Of a stretch of 8,186 nt of DNA, positions 6,504-8,186 are shown piece after piece. The notes under the pieces are model-generated. The model searched no databases, was not told the DNA's origin, and saw only the letters and a program-made list of their open reading frames with translations. This DNA comes from Gemmatimonadota bacterium (GTDB taxonomy: Bacteria; Gemmatimonadota; Gemmatimonadetes; Gemmatimonadales; GWC2-71-9). A program made the translations under genes and the position numbers. The stretch covers positions 1-8,186 of the forward strand of contig JACPAP010000042.1 in NCBI GenBank assembly GCA_016180765.1, in the 5' to 3' direction. Numbering within the stretch: the first letter of the stretch is position 1; each line of letters starts with the position of its first letter.

Positions 6504-8186
6504 CCCCGCTCAAGCAGGCCTTGCTGCTTGCGGCCCTCGCCGCCGCCCCTGCCGCCGCTCCCACCGCTGCTCAAGCGCCGCCCGGAGCGCCGGGCGCGCG
6601 GCGCGAGCCGAAGCCGCTACCGCTCGCCGCTGCCCGGAAAGCGACGTTCACCGCCACCACAGGCACGTGGATGTCGCTGGACGTCAGTCCCGACGGCCGC
6701 ACCATCGTGTTCGATCTCCTGGGCGACCTCTACACGCTGCCCATCACCGGCGGAAAGGCCACCCGGATCACCGACGGCATGGCGTTCGACGCCCAGCCCC
6801 GGTTCAGTCCGGACGGCCAGTCGATCGTGTTCGTCTCCGACCGGAGCGGCGGGGACAACGTCTGGACCATGCGGCTGGACTTCACGGACACCACCCAGAT
6901 CACGCAGGGCAACACCAACTACTACTTCTCGCCCGAGTGGCTGCCGGACGGCGAGCACATCGTGGTGAGCCGTTCCGGCGGCCTGTTTGGCGCGGCCAAG
7001 CTCCAGATGTACCACGTCAAGCGGCGAAGTCCGCTTCCGGTGATCCGTGGGCCGCAGCCGTTCAAGACCATGGGCGCGGCGCCCAGCCCGGATGGGCGTT
7101 ACATCTGGTTCGCCGGGCGAACCGGGGATTGGCAGTACAACGCGCTCTTCCCGCAGTACCAGCTCTACGTCTACGATCGCGAGCGCGGGACCACGACGCG
7201 GATGTCGTTGCGGTATGGGTCGGGGTTCCGCCCCGCCGTCTCCCCCGACGGCAAGTGGCTGGTCTACGGCACGCGGGACAACGTGGAGACGGGGCTCCGA
7301 TTGCGCGAGCTGGCCACCGGCGAGGAGCGGTGGCTCGCGTATCCCGTCCAGCGGGACGACATGGAGTCCCGCGCGACGCTGGACGTGCTGCCGGGCTACA
7401 GCTTCACGCCGGATTCTAGGGGCCTCGTGATCTCCTACGGCGGAGAGATCTGGCGCGTGCCGGTGGATGGGAGTGCCGCGACCAGGATTCCGTTGGAGGC
7501 GGAAGTCGCGGTGGACGTGGGGCCGGAGGTGACGTTCCGGTATCGGGTGGACACCACGGCGATGGTGCTGGCGCGGCAGGTTCGCCACCCGGTAGCCTCG
7601 CCCGACGGCAAGCGCGTCGCATTCACGGCGTTCGACCGCCTCTGGGTGAAAGACCTGGCTGGCGGCGCGGCGCGGCGGGTGACCGACGGGGACGTGGGCG
7701 AATACCACGCCGTGTGGTCCCCGGACGGGGTGTGGCTGGCCTTCGTGACCTGGGACGACTCGGCCGGGGGGCACATCGTGAAGGTGCGGGCCGACGGCGC
7801 CGGGGCGCCGCAGCGGCTCACCAGTGTCCCGGCGCTCTACTACAACCTCGCCTGGTCGCCGGAGGGCCAGCGCATCGTGGCCACCCGCGGCGCCGCCCGG
7901 GACCTGAAGCGGGCGCCGGATGTGTTCTTTGGACCCTTGGGCGGCGAGTTCGTGTGGGTTCCTGCCGCCGGCGCTGCGGTGACGCTGATTGCGCCCACCG
8001 GGACCCGTGACGTGGCCCATTTCCGGCGCGACCAGCCCGACCGGATCTACGCGTACAGCTTCCAGGAAGGTCTGGTGTCGTTCCGGTGGGACGGGACCGA
8101 CGTCAAGCAGCATCTTCAGGTGCGTGGCGCGCCCCCGCCCGGGGGAGGCAGCCCGCACCCGGACGAGGGGCGGGTTCTGCCGCGTC
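6500..8186 (+). CDS. Secreted TolB/PD40 beta-propeller protein, copy 2 of the propeller-amidohydrolase pair, 3'-truncated
   Basis: The frame from ATG 6500 stays open to the window end, giving 562 residues with no stop. The ATG overlaps the previous gene's TGA as ATGA, so the two are probably translated from one message. The N-terminus MTPLKQALLLAALAAA is a signal peptide, with cleavage probably after TAA or AQA near residue 24-26, followed by a Pro/Ala/Arg-rich linker. From about residue 50 the protein follows copy 1 blade by blade: SLDVSPDGR, PRFSPDGQ, SPEWLPDGE, AVSPDGK, ISYGGEIWRVPVDG, VASPDGK and AWSPEGQ. The visible part ends where copy 1 is at about residue 550, so the amidohydrolase half is expected beyond the window but not seen. 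After VSFRWDGTDVKQHLQV the sequence turns into a Pro/Gly-rich stretch with no clear counterpart in copy 1. Function should parallel copy 1, perhaps with different substrate preference. A propeller without amidohydrolase remains possible. Confidence 0.88.
   Translation, partial: MTPLKQALLLAALAAAPAAAPTAAQAPPGAPGARREPKPLPLAAARKATFTATTGTWMSLDVSPDGRTIVFDLLGDLYTLPITGGKATRITDGMAFDAQPRFSPDGQSIVFVSDRSGGDNVWTMRLDFTDTTQITQGNTNYYFSPEWLPDGEHIVVSRSGGLFGAAKLQMYHVKRRSPLPVIRGPQPFKTMGAAPSPDGRYIWFAGRTGDWQYNALFPQYQLYVYDRERGTTTRMSLRYGSGFRPAVSPDGKWLVYGTRDNVETGLRLRELATGEERWLAYPVQRDDMESRATLDVLPGYSFTPDSRGLVISYGGEIWRVPVDGSAATRIPLEAEVAVDVGPEVTFRYRVDTTAMVLARQVRHPVASPDGKRVAFTAFDRLWVKDLAGGAARRVTDGDVGEYHAVWSPDGVWLAFVTWDDSAGGHIVKVRADGAGAPQRLTSVPALYYNLAWSPEGQRIVATRGAARDLKRAPDVFFGPLGGEFVWVPAAGAAVTLIAPTGTRDVAHFRRDQPDRIYAYSFQEGLVSFRWDGTDVKQHLQVRGAPPPGGGSPHPDEGRVLPR
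6647..8122 (+). repeat. Tandem paralogous block, copy 2 (propeller-coding)
   Basis: This is the second copy of the block at 3306-4805. It is 24 bases shorter, with differences spread through the copy. Similarity fades after base 8122, where the encoded protein becomes Pro/Gly-rich. Confidence 0.88.

Noticed and set aside
6487..7419. 310-residue + strand frame overlapping the start of the second propeller gene
   Set aside because: The frame beginning at 6500 carries the signal peptide and the colinear propeller blades. The 6487 frame is an Arg-rich shadow.
4254..8158. Two long antisense open frames (4254-5834 and 6617-8158) over the paralogues that partly resemble each other
   Set aside because: Their resemblance follows from the homology of the sense genes. 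Neither shows a domain or an independent coding signal.

Overview
The window is high-GC DNA with four closely packed genes, all on the + strand. The third-position GC bias is strong enough to keep several antisense frames open by chance. Composition, secreted S9 and M24 peptidases, and large propeller-amidohydrolase proteins suggest a soil-type Gram-negative bacterium, with Gemmatimonadota most likely and Acidobacteriota the main alternative. This taxonomic guess rests on remembered gene content, not on a marker gene.

Layout: (1) 1-1411 is the 3' part of a secreted S9-family (prolyl oligopeptidase/DPP-like) serine peptidase with a complete Ser-Asp-His triad. (2) 1412-1581 is intergenic and holds a 32-codon frame (1425-1523) that looks like the last repeat of a beta-strand surface-repeat protein, probably a gene remnant. 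(3) 1582-3051 is a secreted M24B (Xaa-Pro aminopeptidase-like) metallopeptidase. It keeps the five metal ligands but appears to lack the three accessory active-site histidines of E. coli PepP. (4) 3162-6503 is a very large secreted protein (1113 aa): about 12 TolB/PD40-type blade motifs followed by an amidohydrolase domain. (5) From 6500 to the window end is a second copy of the same architecture, starting inside the stop of the first (ATGA overlap). It is cut off before its amidohydrolase domain.

The three visible gene starts each have a GGAG ribosome binding site 5-7 nt upstream, and each encodes an N-terminal signal peptide, so the products should act in the periplasm or outside the cell. 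A serine peptidase related to proline-specific enzymes, an aminopeptidase P-like enzyme and two amidohydrolases (a superfamily that includes Xaa-Pro dipeptidases) could form a peptide-scavenging set aimed at proline-containing peptides. That role is inferred from families and context. No RNA genes, CRISPR arrays, insertion sequences or convincing terminators were seen. The most interesting points are the non-canonical active sites of the M24 and amidohydrolase proteins, the translationally coupled tandem duplication, the possible two-propeller architecture, and the surface-repeat remnant.
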